A DNA stretch of 64,000 bases from Cellulophaga baltica (GTDB lineage: Bacteria > Bacteroidota > Bacteroidia > Flavobacteriales > Flavobacteriaceae): assembly GCF_018861125.1 (NCBI RefSeq), contig NZ_JAHKQN010000013.1, forward strand, positions 472,548 through 536,547, in the 5' to 3' direction. Below the pieces are notes generated by a model. The model had not been told where the DNA came from. It searched no databases and was given only the letters and a program-made list of their open reading frames with translations. The position numbers and the translations under genes were made by a program. Below, in pieces: positions 18,931 through 27,556 of the stretch; the stretch's first letter is position 1, and every line of letters begins with the position of its first letter.

Positions 18931-18931
18931 A

Positions 18932-19603
18932 TTATTCTACTAATTTTTTTATTTGATCAGACTCAATTACCACATTATCATATTCATTATTTGCCAACCA
19001 CACCAATGCTTTAGCAATAGTTTCTGGTTCAATAGTTTTATATTTTTTTAATGAACCTATTAGTAAAACCCCGAAAACTTTCATCACTTGTTTAAACAAC
19101 CACTCTCCTGTTCTCTTTTCTGATCTAGAACCACCAATTAATGAAGGTTGTAAAATATACGTGTTTTGAATCTTCAATTTTAATACCTCATCTTGCATTT
19201 TCCCTTTTACCCGATTATAAAAAACTGAACTTTTAGCGTCCGCTCCTAAAGCTGAAATAACCATATAAGTATTTATTCCATTTTCTTTTGCTAGTTTGGC
19301 TGTAGCAACTGGTATTCCAAAATCTATTTTTTTATAAGTTTCTTTATCTGGAGTTTTACTTTTAGTAGTTCCTATACAGCAAAAAACCTCATCTCCTATA
19401 AAATCAGTTTTATACTCATTGCTATTAAATAAATCTACAAGATATTCTTCAAGCTTTGGGTGTTTAAAACCTACTGAACTTCTTGAAAAAAGTTTTACTT
19501 TACTATAGTTTTCGTCAGCCAATAATAGCTTTAAAAGTAATCCGCCACTTAAACCCGTAGCCCCTAAAATTATAGCTGTATTTTCTTTTTGTTTCATCAA
19601 CAT
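18932..19603 (-). CDS. NAD(P)H-binding atypical SDR (HTATIP2/YwnB-like)
   Basis: Short-chain dehydrogenase-like Rossmann protein of about 223 aa. The nucleotide loop is IILGATGLSGGLLLKLLL (glycines at 14, 17, 20-21), and the family segment VISALGADAKSSVFYNRVKGKMQDEVL contains the Y-x-x-x-K pair. The protein resembles HTATIP2/Tip30-type atypical SDRs with unknown substrate. Translation may start at the first or third codon (both ATG). It is divergent from dinB with only 22 bases between the start codons, so the two promoters overlap. Confidence 0.82.
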   Translation of the reverse strand: MLMKQKENTAIILGATGLSGGLLLKLLLADENYSKVKLFSRSSVGFKHPKLEEYLVDLFNSNEYKTDFIGDEVFCCIGTTKSKTPDKETYKKIDFGIPVATAKLAKENGINTYMVISALGADAKSSVFYNRVKGKMQDEVLKLKIQNTYILQPSLIGGSRSEKRTGEWLFKQVMKVFGVLLIGSLKKYKTIEPETIAKALVWLANNEYDNVVIESDQIKKLVE

Positions 19604-19613
19604 AAATATAGTT

Positions 19614-19621
19614 TAATTTTG
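19614..19621 (+). promoter_or_regulatory. -7 promoter box of dinB
   Basis: TAATTTTG fits TANNTTTG. Its last base is only 4 bases before the dinB start codon, so transcription should begin at or next to the ATG, predicting a leaderless or nearly leaderless mRNA. Confidence 0.45.
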
Positions 19622-19625
19622 CAGT

Positions 19626-20729
19626 ATGCCTGTTGAATTTCCATTAAGAAAAATAATTCATGTTGATATGGATGCGTTTTACGCTTCTGTAGAGGAATTA
19701 GACAATCCGGATTTAAAAGGAAAAGCAATTGCTGTTGGTGGTAGTGAAATTAGAGGTGTTGTATCCGCTGCAAGTTATGAAGCACGAAAATTTGGAGTAA
19801 AAAGCGCTATGAGTAGTGCAATTGCAAAACGTAATTGTCCGCATTTAATATTTGTAAAACCAAGATTTGAACGTTACAAAGAAATCTCTCAGAAAATTAG
19901 AAAGATATTTTATGATTATACAGATTTAGTAGAACCTTTATCACTAGATGAAGCCTACTTAGATGTTACCATTAATAAAAAAGGAAATCCATCAGCATCA
20001 TTAATTGCTAAAGAAATTAGGCAACGTATTTTTGATGAACTAAACTTAGTGGCATCAGCAGGAATATCAATAAATAAATTTATAGCTAAAGTAGCTAGTG
20101 ATGTTAATAAGCCTAATGGGCAAAAAACAGTTAATCCTGAAGAGGTTGAAAAATTTTTAGAAGAACTTGAAATTAGAAAATTTTATGGTGTGGGTAAAGT
20201 AACCACACAGAAAATGTACAAGCTTGGTATTTTTACTGGCAAAGATTTAAAGCAAAAATCTGAAGATTTTTTAATAGAATATTTTGGTAAAAGTGGTACG
20301 CATTATTACCATGTAGTACGTGGTATCCACAACAGTCCTGTAAAACCACACCGTACTCCAAAATCAGTTGGTGCAGAGCGTACATTTAGTGAAAACCTAA
20401 GTAGTGAAATATTTATGTTAGAACGTTTAGAGCATATTGCTAATGAGCTTGACAAACGTTTGAAGAGAAACAGTGTATCTGGTAAAACAGTTACTCTAAA
20501 AATTAAATATAGCGACTTTACGTTAAATACCAGAAGTAAAACTTTGCCCTATTACATAGCTGATAAAGATTTAATACTTGAAACTGCAAAAGAACTATTG
20601 TATCAAGAAAAACTAGAAAATTCTGTACGATTATTAGGAATTTCATTAGCTAACTTAAACACAGAAAAAAAAATAAAAAAATTAGCTGACAAAAAAACAG
20701 TATCCGTGCAATTACAATTTGACTTTTAA
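19626..20729 (+). CDS. dinB: DNA polymerase IV
   Basis: Y-family translesion polymerase, 367 aa. Catalytic acidic residues are visible: D14/D16 in HVDMDAFYASVE and the pair in SLDEAYLDVT. The helix-hairpin-helix region EIRKFYGVGKVTTQKMYKLG and the little-finger domain (SVGAERTFSENL onward) are present. The C terminus ends in QLQFDF, a plausible clamp-binding peptide of the Q-L-x-F type. It copies damaged DNA during replication stress. No LexA-type box was recognised in the very short upstream region. Confidence 0.95.
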   Translation: MPVEFPLRKIIHVDMDAFYASVEELDNPDLKGKAIAVGGSEIRGVVSAASYEARKFGVKSAMSSAIAKRNCPHLIFVKPRFERYKEISQKIRKIFYDYTDLVEPLSLDEAYLDVTINKKGNPSASLIAKEIRQRIFDELNLVASAGISINKFIAKVASDVNKPNGQKTVNPEEVEKFLEELEIRKFYGVGKVTTQKMYKLGIFTGKDLKQKSEDFLIEYFGKSGTHYYHVVRGIHNSPVKPHRTPKSVGAERTFSENLSSEIFMLERLEHIANELDKRLKRNSVSGKTVTLKIKYSDFTLNTRSKTLPYYIADKDLILETAKELLYQEKLENSVRLLGISLANLNTEKKIKKLADKKTVSVQLQFDF

Positions 20730-20735
20730 AAAAAG

Positions 20736-20768
20736 AAAACCCTACGAGTATAAAACTCATAGGATTTT
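20736..20768 (-). terminator. intrinsic terminator of the cupredoxin-like gene
   Basis: A 14-bp stem with a 5-base loop. Read on the minus strand its two irregular pairs become G-U wobbles (AAAATCCTATGAGT with ACTCGTAGGGTTTT), so it folds better as a terminator of the minus-strand gene than of dinB. It separates the two convergent genes. Confidence 0.7.
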
Positions 20769-20793
20769 GAGAAAACACTAAATAAAAACATTC

Positions 20794-21180
20794 TTATTTT
20801 ACCGTCAAAATATTATCTGTTGACGTTGGGTTTAATGGGCAAAAATATACATATTCCCCTTTTGTTAATTTTGTTGGTTTTGAAGTTTGCTTTGCTCCTG
20901 TCGCAACAGCTTTAGTTACATATGCAGTTTGAATATGGTTTTCTGGTTTTGAAATATCATCACCTTTCTTTACCAATACAAAGCCTACATCATGACCTAC
21001 AGCGTTATTTGACACCTCAAAAGTATATGTACCTTCATCTACTGTAATTTCTTTTTGGGTAAACTCACCTTTTGTTTGTTCTAATGAAATTACTTTTTCA
21101 GCTTTCATCATCTTATCTTGTGCGCTTACTGAGAATAATGAACCTACTACTAATGCTAATACTACTACTAAATTTTTCAT
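20794..21180 (-). CDS. exported cupredoxin-fold protein
   Basis: Small secreted or periplasmic protein of 128 aa. A signal peptide (1-20, ends SVSAQ) is followed by a cupredoxin-like beta sandwich: ITVDEGTYTFEVSNNAVGHDVGFVLV, then KLTKGEYVYFCPLNPTSTDN. H63 and C114 sit where two type 1 copper ligands belong, but after the Cys there is no His and no Met in the loop, so a classical mononuclear blue-copper site looks incomplete. It may bind copper differently or not at all. It is transcribed away from dinB; the AraC gene and a tiny Cys/His-rich ORF lie upstream on the same strand. Confidence 0.8.
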   Translation of the reverse strand: MKNLVVVLALVVGSLFSVSAQDKMMKAEKVISLEQTKGEFTQKEITVDEGTYTFEVSNNAVGHDVGFVLVKKGDDISKPENHIQTAYVTKAVATGAKQTSKPTKLTKGEYVYFCPLNPTSTDNILTVK

Positions 21181-21223
21181 GATTTTTGTTTAATTAAATT
21201 ATTGCTTATTGTTTACTAATATT

Positions 21224-21382
21224 TTAAAATGATACATGTGGCTTTTCTACATCACAATAAAAATCGTGATGCTTTTCTTGTGAACAGTGATCTTGAGAAA
21301 TACTGTTTAAAGCCAAATTTTGTTTTGGTGAGCTGCGGAAAATTTCAATTAGATTGAAAATTGATTTATTTTTTAGTTTCAT
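21224..21382 (-). CDS. small Cys/His-rich ORF upstream of the cupredoxin gene
   Basis: A 52-codon ORF from ATG 21382 to TAA 21224-21226 on the minus strand. The second half is dense in metal-type ligands: QDHCSQEKHHDFYCD then VEKPH (2 Cys and 4 His within about 20 residues). The first half is basic and amphipathic. It fills most of the 294-base gap between the AraC and cupredoxin genes, in the same direction as both. A near-consensus -7 box (CACCTTTG) lies at 21413-21420. Whether it is translated is uncertain; the composition and location hint at metal sensing or handling. Confidence 0.45.
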   Translation of the reverse strand: MKLKNKSIFNLIEIFRSSPKQNLALNSISQDHCSQEKHHDFYCDVEKPHVSF

Positions 21383-21474
21383 CTTTTTACTGTTTTATAA
21401 TTACAGTACAAAGGTGCGACAACAATTAAGGTTTTTATTATCACGCATTTCCCGACTACTTGTAAAAATTTCCT

Positions 21475-22323
21475 TTAGACCACAAAAGACTTGTTTTCTC
21501 TGTACTTTGTAGGTGACGTATTGGTCATTTTTTTGAAAAAACTACTAAAATGTGCCGCATCATTAAAACCAAGTTCAAAAGCTATTTCTTGGTTTTGTTT
21601 ATTAGTAAACCGCATTAATCGTTTTGCCTCTAAGGCTAATCTTTCTAAAATAATTTGCTGTGGTGATTTCTGATTGTACTTAGCAAATAGATTAGACAAT
21701 GTCTTAGGACTTTTAAAAAGTAGTGCTGCATATTCAGCTACTTTACGTTTAGTTTTATAATGTGTATCAACCAAAACATTAAATTTTCTGATTACCTCTA
21801 TTTGGTCATTGTCAAACTCTTTAAGTATTAACTGGTCTTTTGCTAAACGAGTACAAATTATAATTAGACGCTTTAAAAGCATTTGAAGCATATCACCCTG
21901 AATTTTATCAGAAGTATCGAACTCATCTTGAAAAATTTCATAAAGTGTTTCAAACTTTTTTTCTTGTGCTTCAGGTATTGTTATAATTGGTAAAGCTTGT
22001 GTTCCAAAAAATAAAATTCCATTACATGATACCTCTGTATCATGATCAGCTATACAATAAAACTCTCTATTAAATAAAAAGCTCGTTACCGGTAGCTTAG
22101 TCTCAGCAAAAGAAACATGATTTAAGTACGTAGTTGTAACAATTTGATTGGGTAATAAAGTGACTGTAGCATCGTCGATTACAATAGAAACAGGTAAAAC
22201 ATTTCTATTCCATAAAAAACTAATGGTAGAACTCTCTAATCTAAAGGTTTTTTCATCCTTCTTAATATCATCAGTCAAACCAAATATAGAACCCAATTTA
22301 TTATCGTAAAACTCGTATTTCAT
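21475..22323 (-). CDS. AraC family transcriptional regulator
   Basis: A 282-residue regulator with a cupin-like N-terminal sensor (about 1-150) and a C-terminal AraC DNA-binding domain (about 185-278). The double helix-turn-helix is visible: VAEYAALLFKSPKTLSNLFAK and EIAFELGFNDAAHFSSFFKK, ending with the typical TSPTKYRE. It lies upstream of the tiny Cys/His-rich ORF and the cupredoxin gene on the same strand, but the effector and targets are unknown. Confidence 0.9.
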   Translation of the reverse strand: MKYEFYDNKLGSIFGLTDDIKKDEKTFRLESSTISFLWNRNVLPVSIVIDDATVTLLPNQIVTTTYLNHVSFAETKLPVTSFLFNREFYCIADHDTEVSCNGILFFGTQALPIITIPEAQEKKFETLYEIFQDEFDTSDKIQGDMLQMLLKRLIIICTRLAKDQLILKEFDNDQIEVIRKFNVLVDTHYKTKRKVAEYAALLFKSPKTLSNLFAKYNQKSPQQIILERLALEAKRLMRFTNKQNQEIAFELGFNDAAHFSSFFKKMTNTSPTKYRENKSFVV

Positions 22324-22392
22324 TATAAAAGATATTTAGTGTCATTATTTAGTCCAAATATTTATATTATCCTTACGGGTATTTTAACTAAA

Positions 22393-22428
22393 AAAGTCTC
22401 AAAACTTATAAATAAGTTTTGAGACTTT
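22393..22428 (-). terminator. intrinsic terminator after pyk
   Basis: A perfect 15-bp stem (AAAGTCTCAAAACTT, 22393-22407, and its complement 22414-22428) with a 6-base loop, A/T-flanked on both sides. It ends the acpP-to-pyk minus-strand region 23 bases beyond the pyk stop. Confidence 0.85.
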
Positions 22429-22450
22429 ATATATAATACAAAAACTAAAT

Positions 22451-23896
22451 TTAGCTCATGTGCTTTGCTTCAATTTCAGATACACGTAAAGTGTTTACCA
22501 TACCTTTATCTTTCATTGGCATAGCCGCTAAACTAATTAGCATATCACCTAACTCTAAATAACCCTTTTCACAAGCTATTTTGTTTACATCTTCGATAGT
22601 TTCATCAGTAGAAACATCTTTATTATAAAAGAAAGCTTTAACACCCCATAAAAGGTTTAATTGTGTTAATATTCTTCTATTAGACGTAAAAACTAAAATA
22701 TGAGAACTTGGTCTCCAAGCTGAAATTTGGAAAGCTGTATAACCACTATTTGTTAGCGTAGAAATTGCTTTTGCTTGAATATCATTAGCCATAATTGCCG
22801 CATGATAACAAACAGATTTTGTAATAAATCTTTTTGTTCTTACATGTGGTGGTTCATGTGGTACTTTAATTAATGTAGAGTTCTCTACAGTACCTAAAAT
22901 ACTAGCCATTTTCTCAATTACTTGTACTGGATAATTACCTACTGATGTTTCACCTGATAACATAACTGCATCAGCACCATCCATAACAGAGTTAGCAACA
23001 TCATTTACCTCAGCTCTTGTTGGCGTAAGGCTTGTGATCATTGTTTCCATCATTTGTGTTGCAATAATAACGGGTATTCTTGCTTTTTTAGCACGTAATA
23101 CTAATTGCTTTTGAATTAACGGAACTTCTTGTGCAGGAACTTCAACACCTAAATCACCACGAGCAACCATAAGACCATCACAATACGCAACAATTTTATC
23201 AATATTTTCTACTGCTTCTGGTTTTTCAATTTTAGCGATAATTGGAATTTTCTCATCTGTGTGTTCTTTAATTAAGTTCTGAAGATCAATCAAATCTTGA
23301 CTAAAACGTACAAACGATAAAGCAATCCAATCTACTTTTTGCGAAATAGCAAAAATTGCATCTTTAATATCTTTCTCAGTTAATGCAGGTAAAGAAATGT
23401 TTGTGTTAGGTAAGTTTACCCCTTTTTTAGAACGTAAAGGACCACCTTGTATAACTTTTGCTTTAACTTCACTTTCACCGTTAGATGATATTACTTCAAA
23501 CATAAGTTTTCCGTCATCTAACAATATATTTTCACCAGCTTTTACATCTCTAGGAAAAGAAGCGTAATTCATATAAACACGTTCAGCGTTACCCTCAAAA
23601 GGCTCACCAGTAACAAAAGTAATTTCATCACCTGGCTCAACAACAACTTCATCTGTCATTACACCAACTCTTAGTTTAGGCCCTTGTAAATCTCCTAAGA
23701 TAGATACATTAGTTCCCATTTCAGCGTTAAGCTCACGGATCATTTCTATTCTCTCTGTAACATCAGCATAATCGGCATGAGAAAAATTAATCCTAAAGAC
23801 ATCTGCTCCGGCCTCAATCATACTTTTTAGTACTTCTTTCTTACTTGTAGCCGGTCCTAACGTAGCAACAACTTTTGTCTTTTTTTTACTTGACAT
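22451..23896 (-). CDS. pyk: pyruvate kinase
   Basis: Last step of glycolysis: phosphoenolpyruvate plus ADP gives pyruvate plus ATP. Clear signatures are the start KKTKVVATLGPATS, the phosphate/Mg region VFRINFSHADY, the active-site motif IPIIAKIEKPEAVENID with the catalytic Lys, and MVARGDLGVEVP plus IATQMMETMI. At 481 aa it is full length, and the C-terminal regulatory domain starts near residue 345. It begins 3 bases after the IPExxxVDY gene, so the two are probably translationally coupled. Confidence 0.97.
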   Translation of the reverse strand: MSSKKKTKVVATLGPATSKKEVLKSMIEAGADVFRINFSHADYADVTERIEMIRELNAEMGTNVSILGDLQGPKLRVGVMTDEVVVEPGDEITFVTGEPFEGNAERVYMNYASFPRDVKAGENILLDDGKLMFEVISSNGESEVKAKVIQGGPLRSKKGVNLPNTNISLPALTEKDIKDAIFAISQKVDWIALSFVRFSQDLIDLQNLIKEHTDEKIPIIAKIEKPEAVENIDKIVAYCDGLMVARGDLGVEVPAQEVPLIQKQLVLRAKKARIPVIIATQMMETMITSLTPTRAEVNDVANSVMDGADAVMLSGETSVGNYPVQVIEKMASILGTVENSTLIKVPHEPPHVRTKRFITKSVCYHAAIMANDIQAKAISTLTNSGYTAFQISAWRPSSHILVFTSNRRILTQLNLLWGVKAFFYNKDVSTDETIEDVNKIACEKGYLELGDMLISLAAMPMKDKGMVNTLRVSEIEAKHMS

Positions 23897-23899
23897 TGT

Positions 23900-24364
23900 T
23901 TAAAATATTAAATTATTTTTTGATTTTAAGGTATCTATATTAATCGTATAAGCTGTAATTATTTTAGGCATCGCTAAAATAGATTTTAGAATATCGTCTT
24001 CTGAATCTAAATCTTCTTGTTCTAGCTTCATAAAATAATCTACATTTTTATACTCCGGTACTAAATGTTGCTTTGTAAAAGATGGTTCATCTTTAAATAG
24101 ACCTGTAACCGTACTATTTTCTTCTGATGCTATACTATTATTAATAATAGTCCAATACCTATCATTAATACCATCCTTCCATTCAAAAACAGGAAGCGAT
24201 ATTGTATCAGAAAAAATTAAATCACTTTTTCTTCTTTTAAAGCCACATTTTAAATGCTTATTAATTGTATAAGCCAAGGTATAGTCTTCTAAACTGCAGT
24301 GTATGGCAATTAATGCAAAAGAATCTTCGCAAAAATCCAATGACATTTTATGCAGTGCTACCAT
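23900..24364 (-). CDS. IPExxxVDY family protein
   Basis: A 154-residue protein of a Bacteroidota-specific family named after a short motif; here the motif is LVPEYKNVDYF (about residue 107). No catalytic residues are recognised and the function is unknown. Members sit directly upstream of pyruvate kinase, as here (3-base gap), suggesting a link to Pyk or its expression. No signal peptide or membrane helix. Confidence 0.82.
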   Translation of the reverse strand: MVALHKMSLDFCEDSFALIAIHCSLEDYTLAYTINKHLKCGFKRRKSDLIFSDTISLPVFEWKDGINDRYWTIINNSIASEENSTVTGLFKDEPSFTKQHLVPEYKNVDYFMKLEQEDLDSEDDILKSILAMPKIITAYTINIDTLKSKNNLIF

Positions 24365-24485
24365 GAGTTAATAAGTAAAAGCAAGTTGTAAATATATGGT
24401 TTCTGCTAATCTAAAACTAGTACATAACATTTTTTTAAACTACGATTTATAGCGAAAACGTTATAGGTTAACAAAAAATAACTTA

Positions 24486-25220
24486 TTACTTATCAATTTC
24501 ATTTTGTAGTGCGTAGTACGCCCTCTTTGAAGCTGTTTCTTCTGCCTTTTTTTTGGAAGTTGCACGAGCTTTGGCTATTACTTTATGATCAATAAGAAGT
24601 TTTACTGCAAAATGTTTTACAGTTTCGTTTCCTGAATCTTCGTAGATATTATATTTGAAAGATTTTTTTTGCTTTTGGCACCACTCTATTACCAAGCTTT
24701 TATAACTAATAACCTTACCTTCAAGTTGTTCTATATCAACATAAGGTTCAATTACTTTTTGACTAATAAATTTCTCGCAGTATTTATAGCCTCTATCTAA
24801 ATATATAGCACCAACTAATGCTTCAAACACATTACCATGTATATTATCTCCGAAATTAGACTTCGGGATTCTACTTTCAACATATTTAATAAGGTCTAAA
24901 TCTTTACCCAACTCATTTAAATGCTCTCTACTCACAATTTTAGATCGCATTTTAGTTAAGTAACCCTCATCACCTGTTGGAACTTCAGTATATAAGTATT
25001 TTGAAATAATTGTGCCTAGCATAGAATCACCTAAAAACTCTAAGCGTTCATAGTTCATAGGCATGCCTTTAGCATCTTTTACATTTGCAGATCTATGTAA
25101 AAAGGCTTTTTTATAAATGGGTAATTTTTTTGGTTTAAAACCAAGAATATTACTCATTCCCGCAAAAAAATCCCCATCCTCTTTAGGATGGGAATTAAAT
25201 ATATTTGAGGGAAAATTCAT
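24486..25220 (-). CDS. rnc: ribonuclease III
   Basis: Double-strand-specific endoribonuclease for rRNA processing and sRNA-target turnover. The catalytic signature NYERLEFLGDSMLGTIIS (about residues 58-75) holds the E and D metal ligands, with the second acidic pair in NVFEALVGAIYLDRG. A C-terminal dsRNA-binding domain (about 175-240) ends AKARATSKKKAEETASKRA. At 244 aa it is standard size. It starts 5 bases after the fabF stop, the usual acpP-fabF-rnc order. Confidence 0.96.
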   Translation of the reverse strand: MNFPSNIFNSHPKEDGDFFAGMSNILGFKPKKLPIYKKAFLHRSANVKDAKGMPMNYERLEFLGDSMLGTIISKYLYTEVPTGDEGYLTKMRSKIVSREHLNELGKDLDLIKYVESRIPKSNFGDNIHGNVFEALVGAIYLDRGYKYCEKFISQKVIEPYVDIEQLEGKVISYKSLVIEWCQKQKKSFKYNIYEDSGNETVKHFAVKLLIDHKVIAKARATSKKKAEETASKRAYYALQNEIDK

Positions 25221-25225
25221 TCTTA

Positions 25226-26479
25226 TTATTCGTCTAATTTTTTAAATATAATACAAGCATTATGACCACCAAAACCAAAGGTGTTACTTAAAGCAACTTT
25301 TACATCTCTCTTTTGAGCTTTATTTAAAGTTAAATTTAAACTTGGGTCAATATTTTCATCAACAACTTTATGATTTATCGTTGGCGGCACAATACCATGC
25401 TCTATAGATAATATAGATGCAATAGCCTCAATAGCACCAGCAGCACCCAATAAGTGCCCAGTCATTGATTTTGTTGAATTGATATTAATACTTGGCGCAT
25501 GATCACCAAACACTTTGGTAATTGCTTTTAACTCTGCAACATCACCTAGGGGTGTAGAGGTACCATGTGTATTAATTGCATCAACATCCTCAGGTTTTAA
25601 ACCAGCATCATTTAAGCAATTTTCCATTACTCTAACTACACCAATACCTTCAGGATGTGGCGCTGTCATATGGTGTGCATCACTTGATAAACCACCACCT
25701 GCAACTTCAGCATATATTTTTGCTCCTCTTGCTTTTGCGTGTTCATATTCTTCAAGAATTAATGCTCCTGCACCTTCCCCTAATACAAAACCATCTCTAG
25801 TTGCATCAAAAGGTCTTGAAGCAGATTCCATTTCGTCATTTCTAGTAGATAATGCATGCATTGCACCAAAACCTCCCATACCTGCTATTGTAACTGCAGC
25901 TTCACTACCACCAGTAACAACAACATCACAATGCCCTAAACGTATAGAGTTTAATGCATCAAAAATTGCATTTGCAGAAGATGCACATGCAGATACTGTA
26001 GTATAATTAGGTCCCATGAAACCATGCTTAATAGAAATATTACCAGGAGCAATATCTGCTATCATTTTAGGTATGAAAAAAGGATTAAATCTTGGGGTAC
26101 CATCACCAGCTGCATAATTTAAAACCTCATTTTGGAAAGTTTCTAAACCACCAATTCCTGCTCCCCATATAACGCCAACTCTAAATTTATCAACAGTATC
26201 AAAATCAATACCGCAATCTTTTATAGCTTCATCTGACGACACAAGTGCATATTGTGCAAATCTATCTAGTTTTCTTGCTTCTTTTCTATCGAAAAAATCT
26301 GCAGCGTTAAAATTTTTAAGCTCGCAAGCAAATTTTGTTTTAAACTTCTCACTATCGTAATAGGTAACAGGTGCAGAACCGCTTTTCCCGTTAACTAATC
26401 CATTCCAATATTCCTCAACAGTGTTACCTATGGGCGTTAAAGCACCTATTCCAGTAACCACAACTCGCTTTAATTGCAT
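25226..26479 (-). CDS. fabF: beta-ketoacyl-ACP synthase II
   Basis: Condensing enzyme extending acyl-ACP with malonyl-ACP in fatty acid synthesis. The active-site Cys is in TVSACASSANAIFDAL (near 165), the two His in NTHGTSTPLGD and STKSMTGHLLGAAG, and the C-terminal loop is NTFGFGGHNACIIFK. At 417 aa it is standard. It follows acpP across a 118-base gap containing an intrinsic terminator and leads directly into rnc. Confidence 0.97.
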   Translation of the reverse strand: MQLKRVVVTGIGALTPIGNTVEEYWNGLVNGKSGSAPVTYYDSEKFKTKFACELKNFNAADFFDRKEARKLDRFAQYALVSSDEAIKDCGIDFDTVDKFRVGVIWGAGIGGLETFQNEVLNYAAGDGTPRFNPFFIPKMIADIAPGNISIKHGFMGPNYTTVSACASSANAIFDALNSIRLGHCDVVVTGGSEAAVTIAGMGGFGAMHALSTRNDEMESASRPFDATRDGFVLGEGAGALILEEYEHAKARGAKIYAEVAGGGLSSDAHHMTAPHPEGIGVVRVMENCLNDAGLKPEDVDAINTHGTSTPLGDVAELKAITKVFGDHAPSININSTKSMTGHLLGAAGAIEAIASILSIEHGIVPPTINHKVVDENIDPSLNLTLNKAQKRDVKVALSNTFGFGGHNACIIFKKLDE

Positions 26480-26528
26480 TGAATTTAATTTATTAAAGTA
26501 TGTAAACTTATTATGTAGGGTGTAAATT

Positions 26529-26566
26529 AAAAAAAAAAATCCATGCGGAGTAATTACCGCATGGAT
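26529..26566 (-). terminator. intrinsic terminator between acpP and fabF
   Basis: Stem ATCCATGCGG / CCGCATGGAT (26557-26566 with 26539-26548) and an 8-base loop, followed on the minus strand by 10 U residues (A-run 26529-26538). It is placed to stop most transcripts from the acpP promoter after acpP. Confidence 0.85.
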
Positions 26567-26597
26567 ATTTTATAATCTTAAGAAGATATCATGCAAA

Positions 26598-26831
26598 TTA
26601 TTTTGCTTCTTCTATATAACTTATAGCCTGACCAACAGTAGCAATGTTTTCTGCTTGATCATCTGGAATTTGAATATCAAATTCTTTTTCGAATTCCATT
26701 ATTAATTCAACAGTATCTAATGAATCTGCTCCTAGGTCGTTAGTAAAGCTTGCTTCAGTTACAACCTCATTCTCATCAACACCCAATTTATCAACGATGA
26801 TAGCTTTTACTCTTGATGCAATATCTGACAT
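26598..26831 (-). CDS. acpP: acyl carrier protein
   Basis: Carries acyl chains on a phosphopantetheine arm in fatty acid synthesis. The attachment motif is [17 protein letters not shown] with S37 as the modified residue. At 77 aa and strongly acidic it is typical ACP. A clear -7 box lies 32 bases upstream on the minus strand and a terminator follows, so it can be expressed as a monocistronic, abundant transcript. Confidence 0.97.
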   Translation of the reverse strand: MSDIASRVKAIIVDKLGVDENEVVTEASFTNDLGADSLDTVELIMEFEKEFDIQIPDDQAENIATVGQAISYIEEAK

Positions 26832-26862
26832 AATTATTCTTGTTTTAAAAATTTAACTGGGG

Positions 26863-26870
26863 CAAAAGTA
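26863..26870 (-). promoter_or_regulatory. -7 promoter box of acpP
   Basis: TACTTTTG on the minus strand, matching TANNTTTG, giving a predicted leader of about 27 nt. The -33 element is not convincing. It lies in the 158-base divergent region shared with purN. Confidence 0.55.
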
Positions 26871-26989
26871 AAAAACTTTGGTTTAATAACACTATTTGTC
26901 GTCAAAATGTATCATTTTTTTAAACAAAATTAATTCTAGAGTGGTAATTTAGCCCAAAATTAGACGCTTCAATAACCCTAAAACTCCTT

Positions 26990-27556
26990 ATGAAACGTAT
27001 TGTTCTCTTTGCTTCTGGTTCCGGATCTAATGTTGAAAATATCTCAAATTATTTTTCAAATAATTCAGAAGTTACAATTGCTGCTGTTTTAACAAATAAA
27101 AACAATGCTAAAGTAATCGAAAGATGCAACCAATTAAATATTAGTGCATTATACTTTAACAGACATGCTTTTTACACCTCTGATTGTGTTTTAGATATTT
27201 TAAAAAATATAAACCCAGATTTAATTGTCTTGGCTGGGTTTTTATTAAAAGTGCCTGAAAAGTTAGTTAAAAATTTTCCAAATAAGATTATAAATATTCA
27301 CCCTGCATTACTACCAAAGTATGGTGGAAAAGGAATGTATGGAATGAACGTACATAATGCTGTAAAAACCAACAATGAACAAGAAACTGGCATTACAATT
27401 CATTATGTAAACGAAAATTATGATGAAGGTGCCATTATAAAACAAGCAAAAACTCCAGTTTCAGCAACTGACACAACAGATGATATCGCTCACAAAGTTC
27501 ATGAGTTAGAGTATAAACATTTTCCTAAAGTTATAGACAGTTTACTACATGGATAA
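26990..27556 (+). CDS. purN: phosphoribosylglycinamide formyltransferase
   Basis: Third step of purine synthesis: transfers formyl from 10-formyl-THF to GAR. The phosphate loop is LFASGSGSNVENI, the catalytic region is KIINIHPALLPKYGGKGMYG (N, H and the following loop), and D is found in NENYDEGAIIKQ. At 188 aa it is typical of PurN. It overlaps rnhA by 8 bases, so translation is likely coupled. A PurF-like gene lies further along on the same strand. Confidence 0.96.
   Translation: MKRIVLFASGSGSNVENISNYFSNNSEVTIAAVLTNKNNAKVIERCNQLNISALYFNRHAFYTSDCVLDILKNINPDLIVLAGFLLKVPEKLVKNFPNKIINIHPALLPKYGGKGMYGMNVHNAVKTNNEQETGITIHYVNENYDEGAIIKQAKTPVSATDTTDDIAHKVHELEYKHFPKVIDSLLHG

Noticed and set aside
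17742..19603. A three-gene defence island
   Set aside because: CYTH and SDR proteins are ordinary metabolic types and only the HEPN-like motif points to defence; no mobile-element or defence neighbours are present.
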